A stretch of 53,407 bases of DNA. Origin: an uncultured Eubacteriales bacterium (GTDB lineage Bacteria; Bacillota; Clostridia; TANB77; CAG-508). Shown here one piece after another: positions 1 to 7,657 of this stretch. The notes below the pieces were generated by a model. It was not told the origin of the DNA and did not search any database. It saw only the letters and a list, made by a program, of their open reading frames with translations. Both the position numbers and the translations under genes were made by a program. Positions within the stretch are counted from its first letter, which is position 1. Each line of letters opens with the position of its first letter. The stretch lies in contig CAJKVH010000011.1 of assembly GCA_905203305.1 (NCBI GenBank), positions 1-53,407 on the forward strand, given 5' to 3'.

Positions 1-976
1 TTACAGCTGAATTCACAATTTGTTGAACTCTGTGGACATTTGATGCAAATGTTGCTACAACTATTCTTTTTGTACAATTTGTAAATAATTTTTCAAACAC
101 TTCTCCAACTGTACTTTCAGACATTGTAAATCCTTTTCTTTCTGCGTTTGTTGAATCTGACATTAATGCTAATACACCTTTATTTCCTAATTCTGCTAAA
201 CGTCCAAAATCCATTATTTTTCCGTCCATTGGTGTATAATCTACTTTGAAATCTCCTGTGTGAATTATTGTTCCAACTGGTGTATGGATTGCAAGCATTA
301 CTGAATCTGGTATACTATGTGAACTTTGTATAAATTCTACTTTAAAATGTCTTCCAAGCTTTATTGTTTCTCCTGGATTTACTTCATTTAATTTTGTAGA
401 TTCTACTAATCTATGTTCTTCTAATTTATTTTTTATTAATCCAAGTGTAAGTTTTGTTCCATATATTGGTGTATTTACTTGTTTTAAGAAATATGGTACT
501 CCTCCTATATGATCCTCATGACCATGTGTTATTACCATTCCTTTTAATTTCTCTTGATTTTTTATTATATATGTTATATCTGGTATAACTAAATCTACTC
601 CAAGCATATCGTCTTCTGGGAATGATAGCCCACAATCTACAACTATCATTTCATTATCATATTGAAATACTGTTATGTTTTTTCCAACTTCATGTAGACC
701 ACCTAATGGTATTATTTTTAATCTTGATTTTTTAAATCCTACTTTTTCTGTTACTTTTTTTAATGCTTTCTCTCTTGGCATTTCTTTTAAAGCTGATTCT
801 TTTCTAACAACTAACGCTTTTTCTTCTTTCTTTTTATTTACTATTTTTTTTGTATTTTTCTTATTTGACTTTTCTTCTGGTATTTTGTTTTCTTTTTTGT
901 AATTTCTTTTTGTGCTTTTTCTTTTGGCACTTTTTATCTTGTTTTCTTCAAGATTTTCGTCTTTCTTTTCTATCAT
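1..976 (-). CDS. rnj: Ribonuclease J (partial, C-terminus beyond the window edge)
   Basis: Metallo-beta-lactamase/beta-CASP ribonuclease with 5'-3' exonuclease and endonuclease activity in mRNA decay and RNA maturation in the cytoplasm. I translated the minus strand by eye from the ATG at 976, which follows an AGAAAGGA ribosome binding site. The first ~85 residues are a Lys/Glu-rich low-complexity extension. The catalytic core then begins (IPLGGLHEVGKN) and includes the zinc-ligand motif THGHEDHIGG, HTGDFKVDYTP and the MSDSTNAERKG segment typical of RNase J. The reading frame is still open at base 1, so roughly 325 residues are present and the rest is missing. Such a long charged N-terminal extension is unusual for B. 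subtilis RNase J1/J2 but occurs in other Firmicutes. Family assignment is secure. Confidence 0.93.
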   Translation of the reverse strand, partial: MIEKKDENLEENKIKSAKRKSTKRNYKKENKIPEEKSNKKNTKKIVNKKKEEKALVVRKESALKEMPREKALKKVTEKVGFKKSRLKIIPLGGLHEVGKNITVFQYDNEMIVVDCGLSFPEDDMLGVDLVIPDITYIIKNQEKLKGMVITHGHEDHIGGVPYFLKQVNTPIYGTKLTLGLIKNKLEEHRLVESTKLNEVNPGETIKLGRHFKVEFIQSSHSIPDSVMLAIHTPVGTIIHTGDFKVDYTPMDGKIMDFGRLAELGNKGVLALMSDSTNAERKGFTMSESTVGEVFEKLFTNCTKRIVVATFASNVHRVQQIVNSAV

Positions 977-1020
977 ACTATCTTCCTTTCTTAATTTTAT
1001 TTAAAATCTTAAACATAGAA

Positions 1021-1056
1021 ATATAGGACCTTAAAAATTTCGTTTTTGAAGGTCTA
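1021..1056 (-). promoter_or_regulatory. Hairpin in the rnj leader
   Basis: An imperfect inverted repeat (AGACCTT...AAGGTCCT on the transcript strand, flanked by A/T-rich arms) lies between the rnj promoter and its start codon. No clear U-tract follows it, so it is a leader structure rather than an obvious terminator. It could be a self-regulatory or stabilising 5' UTR hairpin; this is inference. Confidence 0.35.
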
Positions 1057-1116
1057 TTAATATTTAATTATCTCTTTTTTTATTTTTGGTTTAAAATCTC
1101 ATTTTTTACGTTTTTT

Positions 1117-1145
1117 ATTATACCATTTTTTTTAATACAAGTCAA
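1117..1145 (-). promoter_or_regulatory. SigA-type promoter for rnj
   Basis: On the minus strand TTGACT is followed after 17 bases by TATAAT, preceded by TGG (extended -10). It lies about 140 bases upstream of the rnj start, leaving room for the leader hairpin. Confidence 0.7.
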
Positions 1146-1197
1146 TTATATTATGTTTACTTTTTGTATCTTAATACATTTTGCTTATGTTTTATAT

Positions 1198-1241
1198 AAA
1201 AAATGCCTATAAGCTTTTATTTCAAACTCATAGGCATTTTA
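1198..1241 (-). terminator. Rho-independent terminator of the SSB-like gene
   Basis: Perfect 11-bp arms (AAAATGCCTAT / ATAGGCATTTT) end in a T-rich tract on the minus strand, just downstream of the stop codon at 1249. Confidence 0.8.
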
Positions 1242-1248
1242 TTATTTT

Positions 1249-1929
1249 CTAATATTCACGATATTTAAACATTACAACTTCATACGCCGTTCCTTCTGGA
1301 TGCTTTTCGTTTTCTGGAATAGTTTTGCTCTGAAACTTTCCAAAGAAACTTATTTTATCTTTTGTCTTGAGCCTCTCAGCTCTTTTCACATTTACCCCAA
1401 GCACAATGCATGGAATACAATATGTATCTTTCCTTTTAGGGTCTGTCACTATAATTTGCATATCTGTTTTAGTTCCATATTTTGAATATGCATCTATATT
1501 TAAGACTCCTTTTAAATACACACTATTTATGTATGATTTTTCTTTGGATTTTTCCATATCGTCATAAATATGAACTTCAGTTGCATACACTCCCATATTT
1601 AAATATCTATGTCCATCATCAGCATTTCCTCTATAAGTACGAATTATTCCTGCAATTTCTATCCACTTGTCTTTTACTTTTTCTCCTGGATGCATCTCAT
1701 TGGAAAGATATATCGGAATTTTATTTATCCTCCCATTTTCTTCAACAGTTTTTACAACTGTTCTATAATAGGTTGTTCTTTGTCCTTTTTCACGATGGTT
1801 GTATTCTAATTCTTCATCTATCAAACCACAAATAACTACTTTGTTGTTTGGATTAAATAGATCTTTGTTTTTTGAAATTATTTTCCATCTAGTAATTGGA
1901 TTCCGATCCTTAAGTTTCTTTTTTGCCAT
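1249..1929 (-). CDS. Tandem OB-fold, single-stranded-DNA-binding-like protein
   Basis: 226 residues that look like two successive SSB-type OB folds. The first is at about 30-125 (KVVICGLIDEELEYNH..., then WIEIAGIIRTYRG and YLNMGVYATEVHIYDD). The second is at about 133-226 (NSVYLKGVLNIDAYSKYG..., ISFFGKFQSKTI, AYEVVMFKYREY). This resembles divergent clostridial or phage SSB-like proteins; ssDNA binding is inferred from fold resemblance only. The start is fixed by an AGGAGG site just upstream. It has its own promoter and terminator, so it is a monocistronic unit. Base composition is richer in G+C than its neighbours, and codon 9 is an in-frame CGG (1903-1905), a codon otherwise absent from core genes here. 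Both suggest horizontal acquisition. Confidence 0.6.
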   Translation of the reverse strand: MAKKKLKDRNPITRWKIISKNKDLFNPNNKVVICGLIDEELEYNHREKGQRTTYYRTVVKTVEENGRINKIPIYLSNEMHPGEKVKDKWIEIAGIIRTYRGNADDGHRYLNMGVYATEVHIYDDMEKSKEKSYINSVYLKGVLNIDAYSKYGTKTDMQIIVTDPKRKDTYCIPCIVLGVNVKRAERLKTKDKISFFGKFQSKTIPENEKHPEGTAYEVVMFKYREY

Positions 1930-2025
1930 AATTTTTCCTCCTAAAAATGTGTGAATATTAGAAATATTATGTAATTACAACCTAAGAAATAGCATTTTAG
2001 GCTTTAACGCACATAATCTTTTTAC

Positions 2026-2054
2026 ATTATACGCTTTTTTCCAAGCAATGTAAA
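2026..2054 (-). promoter_or_regulatory. Promoter of the SSB-like gene
   Basis: TTTACA, 17-base spacer, perfect TATAAT on the minus strand, about 100 bases upstream of the ATG at 1929. Confidence 0.7.
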
Positions 2055-2072
2055 GTATTATGTAACCCTATA

Positions 2073-4946
2073 TTATTTTAAGTATTTCTTTAAAAACATA
2101 CCAGTATAGCTTTTTTCGTTTTTACAAACTTGCTCAGGAGTTCCAACTGCTACAATTTCTCCTCCTCTTTCTCCACCTTCTGGTCCTAAATCTATAATAT
2201 GATCACATGTTTTTATTAAATCTAAATTGTGTTCAATTACAATTGCAGTATTTCCAGTATCTACTAATCTTTGGATTATATCTACTAATTTATGTACATC
2301 TGCAATATGAAGTCCTGTTGTTGGCTCATCTAATATATAAAGAGTTTTGCCTGTTGCTCTTTTTGATAATTCTGTTGCCAGTTTTACCCTTTGAGCTTCT
2401 CCTCCTGATAAAGTAGTTGAGCTTTGTCCAAGTTTTATATATCCTAATCCTACATCATTTAATGTTTGCATCTTATTTTTTATTTTTGGAACTTTATCAA
2501 AAAATTCTAAAGCTTCTTCAACTGTCATATCCAATACATCTGAAATTGTTTTTCCTTTAAATTTTATTTCTAATGTTTCATGGTTATATCTTTTTCCTTT
2601 ACATACCTCACATGGTACATATACGTCTGGTAAAAAATGCATTTCAATTTTATGTACTCCATCTCCTTGGCAGCTTTCACATCTACCACCTGGAACGTTA
2701 AAACTAAATCTTCCTTTTCCATATCCCCTTAATTTTGCTTCATTTGTTTCTGCAAATATGTTACGTATTTCATCAAATACACCTGTATATGTTGCGGGGT
2801 TACTTCTTGGAGTCCTTCCAATTGGTGATTGGTCTATATTTATTATTTTATCAATATTTTCAATTCCTTTTACTTGTTTGCATTTTCCTGGCTTTTCATT
2901 TGCACCATTTAATTTTTGTGCTAATGATTTGTATAAAATTTCATTTACTAAAGTTGATTTTCCAGATCCTGAAACTCCTGTTACACATGTAAATACTCCT
3001 AGAGGAAATTTAACATCTATATTTTTTAAATTATGCTCTACTGCTCCTTTTACTTCTATACATTTAGATTTTAGAGCTTTTCTTCTTGTCTTTGGAACTT
3101 CTATTTTTCTTCTTCCACTTAAATATTGACCCGTTATTGATTCTGGAACTTTTTTTATTTCTTCTGCAGTTCCTTGAGCCATAATATTCCCACCATGAAC
3201 TCCGGCTCCTGGTCCAATATCTATTATTCTGTCTGCTGCATACATTGTGTCTTCATCATGTTCTACAACTATTAATGTATTTCCTAAATCTCTTAATTTT
3301 TTTAATGTTGCAAGTAATTTATCATTATCTCTTTGATGTAAACCAATACTTGGTTCATCTAATATATATAGTACTCCTGTTAGACCTGATCCTATTTGTG
3401 TTGCAAGTCTTATTCTTTGTGATTCACCACCAGACAATGTTCCACTATTTCTTGAAAGTGTTAAATATTCAAGACCAACATCAATTAAGAATTGTAATCT
3501 TTTATCAATTTCTTTTAATATTAATTCTGAAATCATTTTGTCTTTTTCTGAAAGCTCAAGATTTCTTAAATATTCTTGAATTTTGTTTATTGGCATATTT
3601 GTAAGTTCATTTATATTTTTATCTCCAATTTTTATTGATAATATTTCTTTTTTTAATCTTGATCCTTTACATGTTGGACAGTCTAAGTTGCTCATATACA
3701 TTTCATAAAAGTCTCTCATGCCTTGTGATTTTGTTTCACTATGTCTTCTCTCTAAAGTTGGAATTACGCCTTCAAACGGACTTGAAAATTTTCTTGTTCC
3801 ATAAGCTGATTGAAATTCAAAATCTATTGGTTCATCTGTTCCATATAGTATTTTTTCTAAGAATTCTCTTGGCAATTTCTTTATTGGCTTTTTAATATCT
3901 ACTCCATAATGTCTTCCAATAGCTTCAAAATACATTTTAGCCATTGTCTCGCCTTTTTTCATTGTACTTGCTCCAAAAGCTTTTACTCCATCATATAATG
4001 TTTTATCTTTGTCTGGTATTATTAAGTCTTCATCAATCTTCATAAGGTAGCCTATTCCTAAACAATCTGGACATGCTCCAAATGGATTATTAAATGAAAA
4101 CATTCTTGGTGTTAATTCTGGAAAACTAAACCCACAATCTGGACATGCATAGTTTTGACTAAATAAAACTTCTGTTGTTCCATCTTCTCTTTTTATTCCA
4201 CCAAATTTTGTTAATTCTATATCGTCTTTTGGCACAATACTTATAACTACCATATTTTCAGCACTTTTTAGGGCTGTTTCTACTGATTCTGTTAACCTTG
4301 ATCTTATATCTTCTCTTATTACAAGTCTATCTACAACAAGCTCTATTTCATGCTTTTTATTTTTTTCTATTTTTATTTCATCAGATAGATCATATATTTC
4401 GCCATCTACTCTTACTCTTACAAATCCTTCTTTTCTGAAGTTTTCTAGCTCTTTTTTATATTCTCCTTTCCTTCCTCTTACAATTGGTGCTAATACTTGT
4501 ATTCTTGTTCCTTCTGGAAGTGTTAAAATTTTATCTATTATTTGATCTATTGATTGTCTTTCTATTTTTTTGCCACAATTTGGACAATATGGCACACCTA
4601 TTCTTGCATATAATAAACGTATATAATCATATATTTCTGTTACTGTTCCAACTGTAGAACGTGGATTTTTTGATGTTGTTTTTTGGTCTATAGATATTGC
4701 AGGTGACAATCCATCTATCCTCTCTACATCTGGCTTTTCCATTATTCCTAAGAATTGCCTTGCATAAGATGATAAACTTTCTACATATCTTCTTTGCCCT
4801 TCTGCATATAATGTATCAAATGCCAAACTTGATTTTCCAGATCCTGAAAGACCTGTTACAACAACCAATTTATTTCTTGGTATTTCTAAACTTATATTTT
4901 TTAAATTGTGCACTTTTGCACCTTTTATTATTATTTTATCATTCAT
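2073..4946 (-). CDS. uvrA: Excinuclease ABC subunit A
   Basis: 957-residue UvrA, the damage-recognition ATPase of nucleotide excision repair that loads UvrB at lesions. Both ABC modules are complete. Walker A motifs are GLSGSGKSS near residue 32 and GVSGSGKST near 640. Two LSGGE(S/A)QR signatures are present, with ILDEPSIGLH and ILDEPTTGLH as Walker B/D-loop regions. The zinc modules are visible as CPNC, CPDC/CPDC, CPTC and CESC...CEVC. Length matches the family (~940-960). The start follows an AAAGGGG site. uvrB and uvrC are not in this window, so uvrA stands alone with its own promoter. Confidence 0.98.
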   Translation of the reverse strand: MNDKIIIKGAKVHNLKNISLEIPRNKLVVVTGLSGSGKSSLAFDTLYAEGQRRYVESLSSYARQFLGIMEKPDVERIDGLSPAISIDQKTTSKNPRSTVGTVTEIYDYIRLLYARIGVPYCPNCGKKIERQSIDQIIDKILTLPEGTRIQVLAPIVRGRKGEYKKELENFRKEGFVRVRVDGEIYDLSDEIKIEKNKKHEIELVVDRLVIREDIRSRLTESVETALKSAENMVVISIVPKDDIELTKFGGIKREDGTTEVLFSQNYACPDCGFSFPELTPRMFSFNNPFGACPDCLGIGYLMKIDEDLIIPDKDKTLYDGVKAFGASTMKKGETMAKMYFEAIGRHYGVDIKKPIKKLPREFLEKILYGTDEPIDFEFQSAYGTRKFSSPFEGVIPTLERRHSETKSQGMRDFYEMYMSNLDCPTCKGSRLKKEILSIKIGDKNINELTNMPINKIQEYLRNLELSEKDKMISELILKEIDKRLQFLIDVGLEYLTLSRNSGTLSGGESQRIRLATQIGSGLTGVLYILDEPSIGLHQRDNDKLLATLKKLRDLGNTLIVVEHDEDTMYAADRIIDIGPGAGVHGGNIMAQGTAEEIKKVPESITGQYLSGRRKIEVPKTRRKALKSKCIEVKGAVEHNLKNIDVKFPLGVFTCVTGVSGSGKSTLVNEILYKSLAQKLNGANEKPGKCKQVKGIENIDKIINIDQSPIGRTPRSNPATYTGVFDEIRNIFAETNEAKLRGYGKGRFSFNVPGGRCESCQGDGVHKIEMHFLPDVYVPCEVCKGKRYNHETLEIKFKGKTISDVLDMTVEEALEFFDKVPKIKNKMQTLNDVGLGYIKLGQSSTTLSGGEAQRVKLATELSKRATGKTLYILDEPTTGLHIADVHKLVDIIQRLVDTGNTAIVIEHNLDLIKTCDHIIDLGPEGGERGGEIVAVGTPEQVCKNEKSYTGMFLKKYLK

Positions 4947-4981
4947 TTTTGTTGCCCCTTTGAACTTTTTTACCGAACATT

Positions 4982-5010
4982 ATTTTACCATGTTTTTTTC
5001 TTATTTTCAA
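4982..5010 (-). promoter_or_regulatory. Promoter of uvrA
   Basis: TTGAAA, 17-base spacer, TAAAAT (with TGG before the -10) on the minus strand, 36 bases upstream of the uvrA ATG. No obvious LexA box was recognised. Confidence 0.6.
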
Positions 5011-5019
5011 TAACATAAG

Positions 5020-5050
5020 AAAAAAGTCCGCTAAAAAAGCAGACTTTTAA
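5020..5050 (-). terminator. Terminator of the cysteine-cluster gene
   Basis: AAAAGTCCGCT / AGCAGACTTTT inverted repeat (one mismatch) with a six-base A-rich loop, followed on the minus strand by a T-run. It lies just downstream of the stop at 5064. Confidence 0.75.
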
Positions 5051-5063
5051 GACTTTTTACAGT

Positions 5064-5639
5064 CTATTTCAATGAACATTTTATATACTCATGTTTAAAA
5101 TGTTTAATCAATTTTTTTAACACTTGTTGATGTGGCTCCCATTCATAGCAGCAATCCTTTATTGAGTACTTTTGTTCACACATTTTCACTCTAAAAATGA
5201 ATCTTTTGTGCTCTTGCTCTGGGATTAATAGTTTCGCTCCTGATGGTCTTTCGTTATAAGAAAAAGGGCATCCTTTATCCTCATCCCAAAGAATACATTG
5301 ACCTCCAGTGCTTTCTATATCTACTACTGGTGAATTTCTATTTCTTATTCTAAGAATATAAATCCCAGATAATCGATGCAGATATCCTCCATCTATATAA
5401 TCTATAGAAATATACCCCTTTTCGAGTTCTTTTTTCAAGTACTCGTAAGAAATTTCTTTAAAGTCGTCTGGACTAAAGTGACAACCGCATTGCTTACAGC
5501 AAACTCCTCTACATTTTTTACAAATTTCTTCATTGACATTTCGAGCCAAATCATAATTTTTTTCTAAACTCCGATATTGAAGTTTGGATGATTTCCATTC
5601 TTCTATCTTCATTTGAAAAAATTTGTTAATTTTTAGCAT
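5064..5639 (-). CDS. Cysteine-cluster protein, YkgJ-like
   Basis: 191 residues with an N-terminal cysteine cluster (residues ~40-54: CKKCRGVCCKQCGC). This resembles the CxxCxxxCC signature of the YkgJ/UPF0153 group, thought to bind zinc or iron. Further cysteines follow (GGQCILWDEDKGCPF, VKMCEQ, KDCCYEWEP). The biochemical role is unknown. The gene has its own promoter (TTTACA-17-TAATAT), ribosome binding site and terminator. Its base composition is visibly less AT-rich than uvrA. Codon 23 is an in-frame CGG (5571-5573), read here as arginine. I regard it as a probably acquired single-gene unit; family assignment is moderate. Confidence 0.55.
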   Translation of the reverse strand: MLKINKFFQMKIEEWKSSKLQYRSLEKNYDLARNVNEEICKKCRGVCCKQCGCHFSPDDFKEISYEYLKKELEKGYISIDYIDGGYLHRLSGIYILRIRNRNSPVVDIESTGGQCILWDEDKGCPFSYNERPSGAKLLIPEQEHKRFIFRVKMCEQKYSIKDCCYEWEPHQQVLKKLIKHFKHEYIKCSLK

Positions 5640-5694
5640 ATAACATTTTCCTCCTGTTCATTATTTTGCATCGCTATTTGCTTGCCTTAACTTC

Positions 5695-5723
5695 ATATTA
5701 CAACATTTTTCGCGATATGTAAA
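5695..5723 (-). promoter_or_regulatory. Promoter of the cysteine-cluster gene
   Basis: TTTACA, 17-base spacer, TAATAT on the minus strand, between the HAD-gene terminator and the gene start at 5639. Confidence 0.55.
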
Positions 5724-5727
5724 CAAA

Positions 5728-5752
5728 AAAATCCGCTATTTAGCGGATAAAT
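5728..5752 (-). terminator. Terminator overlapping the stop codon of the HAD gene
   Basis: Perfect 8-bp arms ATCCGCTA / TAGCGGAT with a two-base loop. A T-run follows on the minus strand. The gene's TAA lies at the loop/arm junction. Confidence 0.8.
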
Positions 5753-6612
5753 TTTTCTATTGCTTTTGCAACTCCCTCATTATTATTATCATCTGTTATA
5801 TAATCTGCAATTTTAGTTACAACTGGTGTGCTCCCTTTCATTACAATTCCAAGGCCTGCCTCTTCTATCATTTTTTTGTCATTCATATTATCACCAATTG
5901 TCATAACCTCATTTTTCTCAATATTCAGTTTATTAATCAAATATTCAATAGCATACCATTTATCTACATTTTTCATTGAAATTTCTGTATAATAATATTC
6001 TATTGGTACTTCTGTAGTACCATGTTTTATTATTTTTCTTGACATATGTGATACATCTAATATTTCTAAATCTTGTACACCATCAAATTTTCTAATTATT
6101 GCATTAAATACTGATTCTGTACTATCACATATAAATATTTTCATTATTTTTTCGTCTTGCATATCTTCTACATATTTTAAAATATCTTCTACTAATGTAA
6201 TATGTGTTTTTTTAGAATCTTCTTTTTTTATATTTTCTTTATAGTAATATAATACATTATATCTTAAACTACTTGCTATTATTGATTTATTTGTATACAC
6301 ATTATAATATATACTATTTTGCTCACATGTTTTTATTATATCAATTGCTTTACTTTTTGGAATATATTTTTCATATACTATTTTATCATTTTTTATATCA
6401 TATACAACTGCTCCATTTCCCGCAATCATATATTTTTCACTTCCGATTTCTTTTGCTATTGTTTTTATTGAATCTATACTTCTTCCAGAAGCTATTATTA
6501 CTTCTGTTCCATTTTGTATTGTTTTTCTTATTACTCTTTTTGTATTTTCTGTTACTTCTCCATAGCTATTTAACATTGTTCCGTCTAAGTCTACAGCTAT
6601 CATTTTGTACAT
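5740..6612 (-). CDS. Cof-type HAD-IIB family hydrolase
   Basis: 290-residue haloacid-dehalogenase phosphatase of the Cof/YidA type, usually acting on phosphorylated sugars or cofactors. HAD motif I is DLDGTML (residues 8-14, with both aspartates). Motif II is IIASGRS. Motif III is the lysine region around K197. Motif IV is GDNMNDKKMIEEAGLGIVM near residue 245. The cap lies between motifs II and III as expected for class IIB. It is monocistronic with a terminator at its stop. The substrate cannot be deduced. Confidence 0.88.
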   Translation of the reverse strand: MYKMIAVDLDGTMLNSYGEVTENTKRVIRKTIQNGTEVIIASGRSIDSIKTIAKEIGSEKYMIAGNGAVVYDIKNDKIVYEKYIPKSKAIDIIKTCEQNSIYYNVYTNKSIIASSLRYNVLYYYKENIKKEDSKKTHITLVEDILKYVEDMQDEKIMKIFICDSTESVFNAIIRKFDGVQDLEILDVSHMSRKIIKHGTTEVPIEYYYTEISMKNVDKWYAIEYLINKLNIEKNEVMTIGDNMNDKKMIEEAGLGIVMKGSTPVVTKIADYITDDNNNEGVAKAIEKFIR

Positions 6613-6829
6613 TTTTCTCTCGTTCCTTTCATTTTTTATTATTATATCCTTTTTTTATTTTTTTTACAACAAAAAAATTTCCATTTTTTTTCTGTTTATT
6701 TTTTGTTTTTTTGCACATTCTATATTTAGAAAAAAGAAATCTTTTTTCTTTAGAAATGAAACAAAAAATTATTATTAAATATATTAGTTTCATATTATTA
6801 ATTGTTAATATTAACAGGAGGTGAAAACA

Positions 6830-7039
6830 ATGGCAAATACTAATAACAGTAATAAAAAGTTAGTTCCAGAAGCTATGGATGCTTTAGAAAAATTCAAGTA
6901 TGAAGTTGCAAGTGAAGTTGGAGTAACATTAAAAGACGGTTATAACGGTGATATCTCTTCAAGAGATGCTGGTAGAATCGGTGGAAATATGGTTAAAAAA
7001 ATGATCCAACAAGTTGAAAACAACATGGCTAACAAATAG
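6830..7039 (+). CDS. Alpha/beta-type small acid-soluble spore protein
   Basis: 69-residue DNA-binding SASP that coats forespore DNA and protects it from UV and heat. The start is the ATG at 6830 (MANTNN...) after AGGAGGTG; a GTG at 6821 is part of the Shine-Dalgarno sequence. Conserved features are LVPEAMDALEKFKYEVASEVGV, where the E-VA region matches the site cut by germination protease GPR, and GYNGDISSRDAGRIGGNMVKKMI, the SASP DNA-binding signature. Gpr itself lies at 15.3-16.3 kb. A CATATTA at 6791 could be a forespore sigma -10, but no convincing -35 was found. Confidence 0.95.
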   Translation: MANTNNSNKKLVPEAMDALEKFKYEVASEVGVTLKDGYNGDISSRDAGRIGGNMVKKMIQQVENNMANK

Positions 7040-7134
7040 TTTTTATAAATAAATTTTTTAGCTAGATTTGGCAGAAGTATTATTCTTGATTTTATTTGTC
7101 TATTTTGAGTGGCTTGTCCAAAAAATAGATACAT

Positions 7135-7165
7135 AAAGGCAGGAATTGTGCTCCTGCCTTTTTTT
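7135..7165. terminator. Bidirectional terminator between the SASP gene and rnhA
   Basis: Perfect 10-bp arms AAAGGCAGGA / TCCTGCCTTT with a seven-base loop. A T-run follows on the plus strand, with shorter T-rich sequence on the other side. It serves the convergent SASP and rnhA genes. Confidence 0.88.
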
Positions 7166-7168
7166 AAA

Positions 7169-7600
7169 TTATTTTGGAATTGCATTTCTTGCTAATTCAT
7201 CACATCTATTATTTAATTCTACGTCACTATGTCCTTTTACTTTGTTAAAATTAACTTTATGTTTTTTTGTTAAACTATATAATTCTTGCCATAAATCTTG
7301 ATTTTTTACACTTTCCCCTGATGCTGTTTTCCAACCTTTTTTCATCCAATTAAAAATCCATCCTTGATTAAAAGCGTTTACACAGTAACTACTATCACTA
7401 TAAATCTCAACTTCACATTCTTGTTTTAATGCCTTTAGTCCTTCAATAATTGCTGTTAATTCCATAATATTATTTGTTGTTGTTTTATCTCCTCCTGAAA
7501 TTTCTTTCTTTAATTCTCCTGAAATTAAAACTGCAGCCCAGCCTCCAGGACCTGGATTCCCAGAACACGCTCCATCTGTATAAATAATTACTTTTTGCAT
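7169..7600 (-). CDS. rnhA: Ribonuclease HI
   Basis: 143-residue RNase H type 1, which cleaves RNA in RNA-DNA hybrids (R-loops, primers). It opens with YTDGACSGNPGPGGWAA, containing the first catalytic Asp. The others are visible in IMELTAIIEG (Glu), EIYSDSSYCV (Asp) and KGHSDVELNNRCDELA (His and Asp). Length is typical (~150). The ribosome binding site AAAAGGAG lies just after the glycogen phosphorylase terminator. A type 2 enzyme (rnhB) is also present at 42 kb. Confidence 0.95.
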   Translation of the reverse strand: MQKVIIYTDGACSGNPGPGGWAAVLISGELKKEISGGDKTTTNNIMELTAIIEGLKALKQECEVEIYSDSSYCVNAFNQGWIFNWMKKGWKTASGESVKNQDLWQELYSLTKKHKVNFNKVKGHSDVELNNRCDELARNAIPK

Positions 7601-7619
7601 TTAATCATATCTCCTTTTT

Positions 7620-7652
7620 ATTAAAGACGGATCTTTTATAAAAATCCGTCTA
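7620..7652 (-). terminator. Terminator of glycogen phosphorylase
   Basis: AGACGGAT / ATCCGTCT arms flanking an A/T loop, six bases downstream of the glgP stop and just before the rnhA ribosome binding site; an A/T-rich tract lies on both sides. Confidence 0.7.
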
Positions 7653-7657
7653 TTTTT

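Noticed and set aside
675..902. Plus-strand Phe/Ser-rich ORF and many similar Leu/Phe-rich ORFs opposite minus-strand genes
   Set aside because: They are antisense shadows of AT-rich coding sequence and lack ribosome binding sites.
6821..6829. GTG start for the SASP gene, and the similar GTG at 49884 for rplJ
   Set aside because: In both cases the GTG is part of the AGGAGGTG Shine-Dalgarno; the following ATG has correct spacing.
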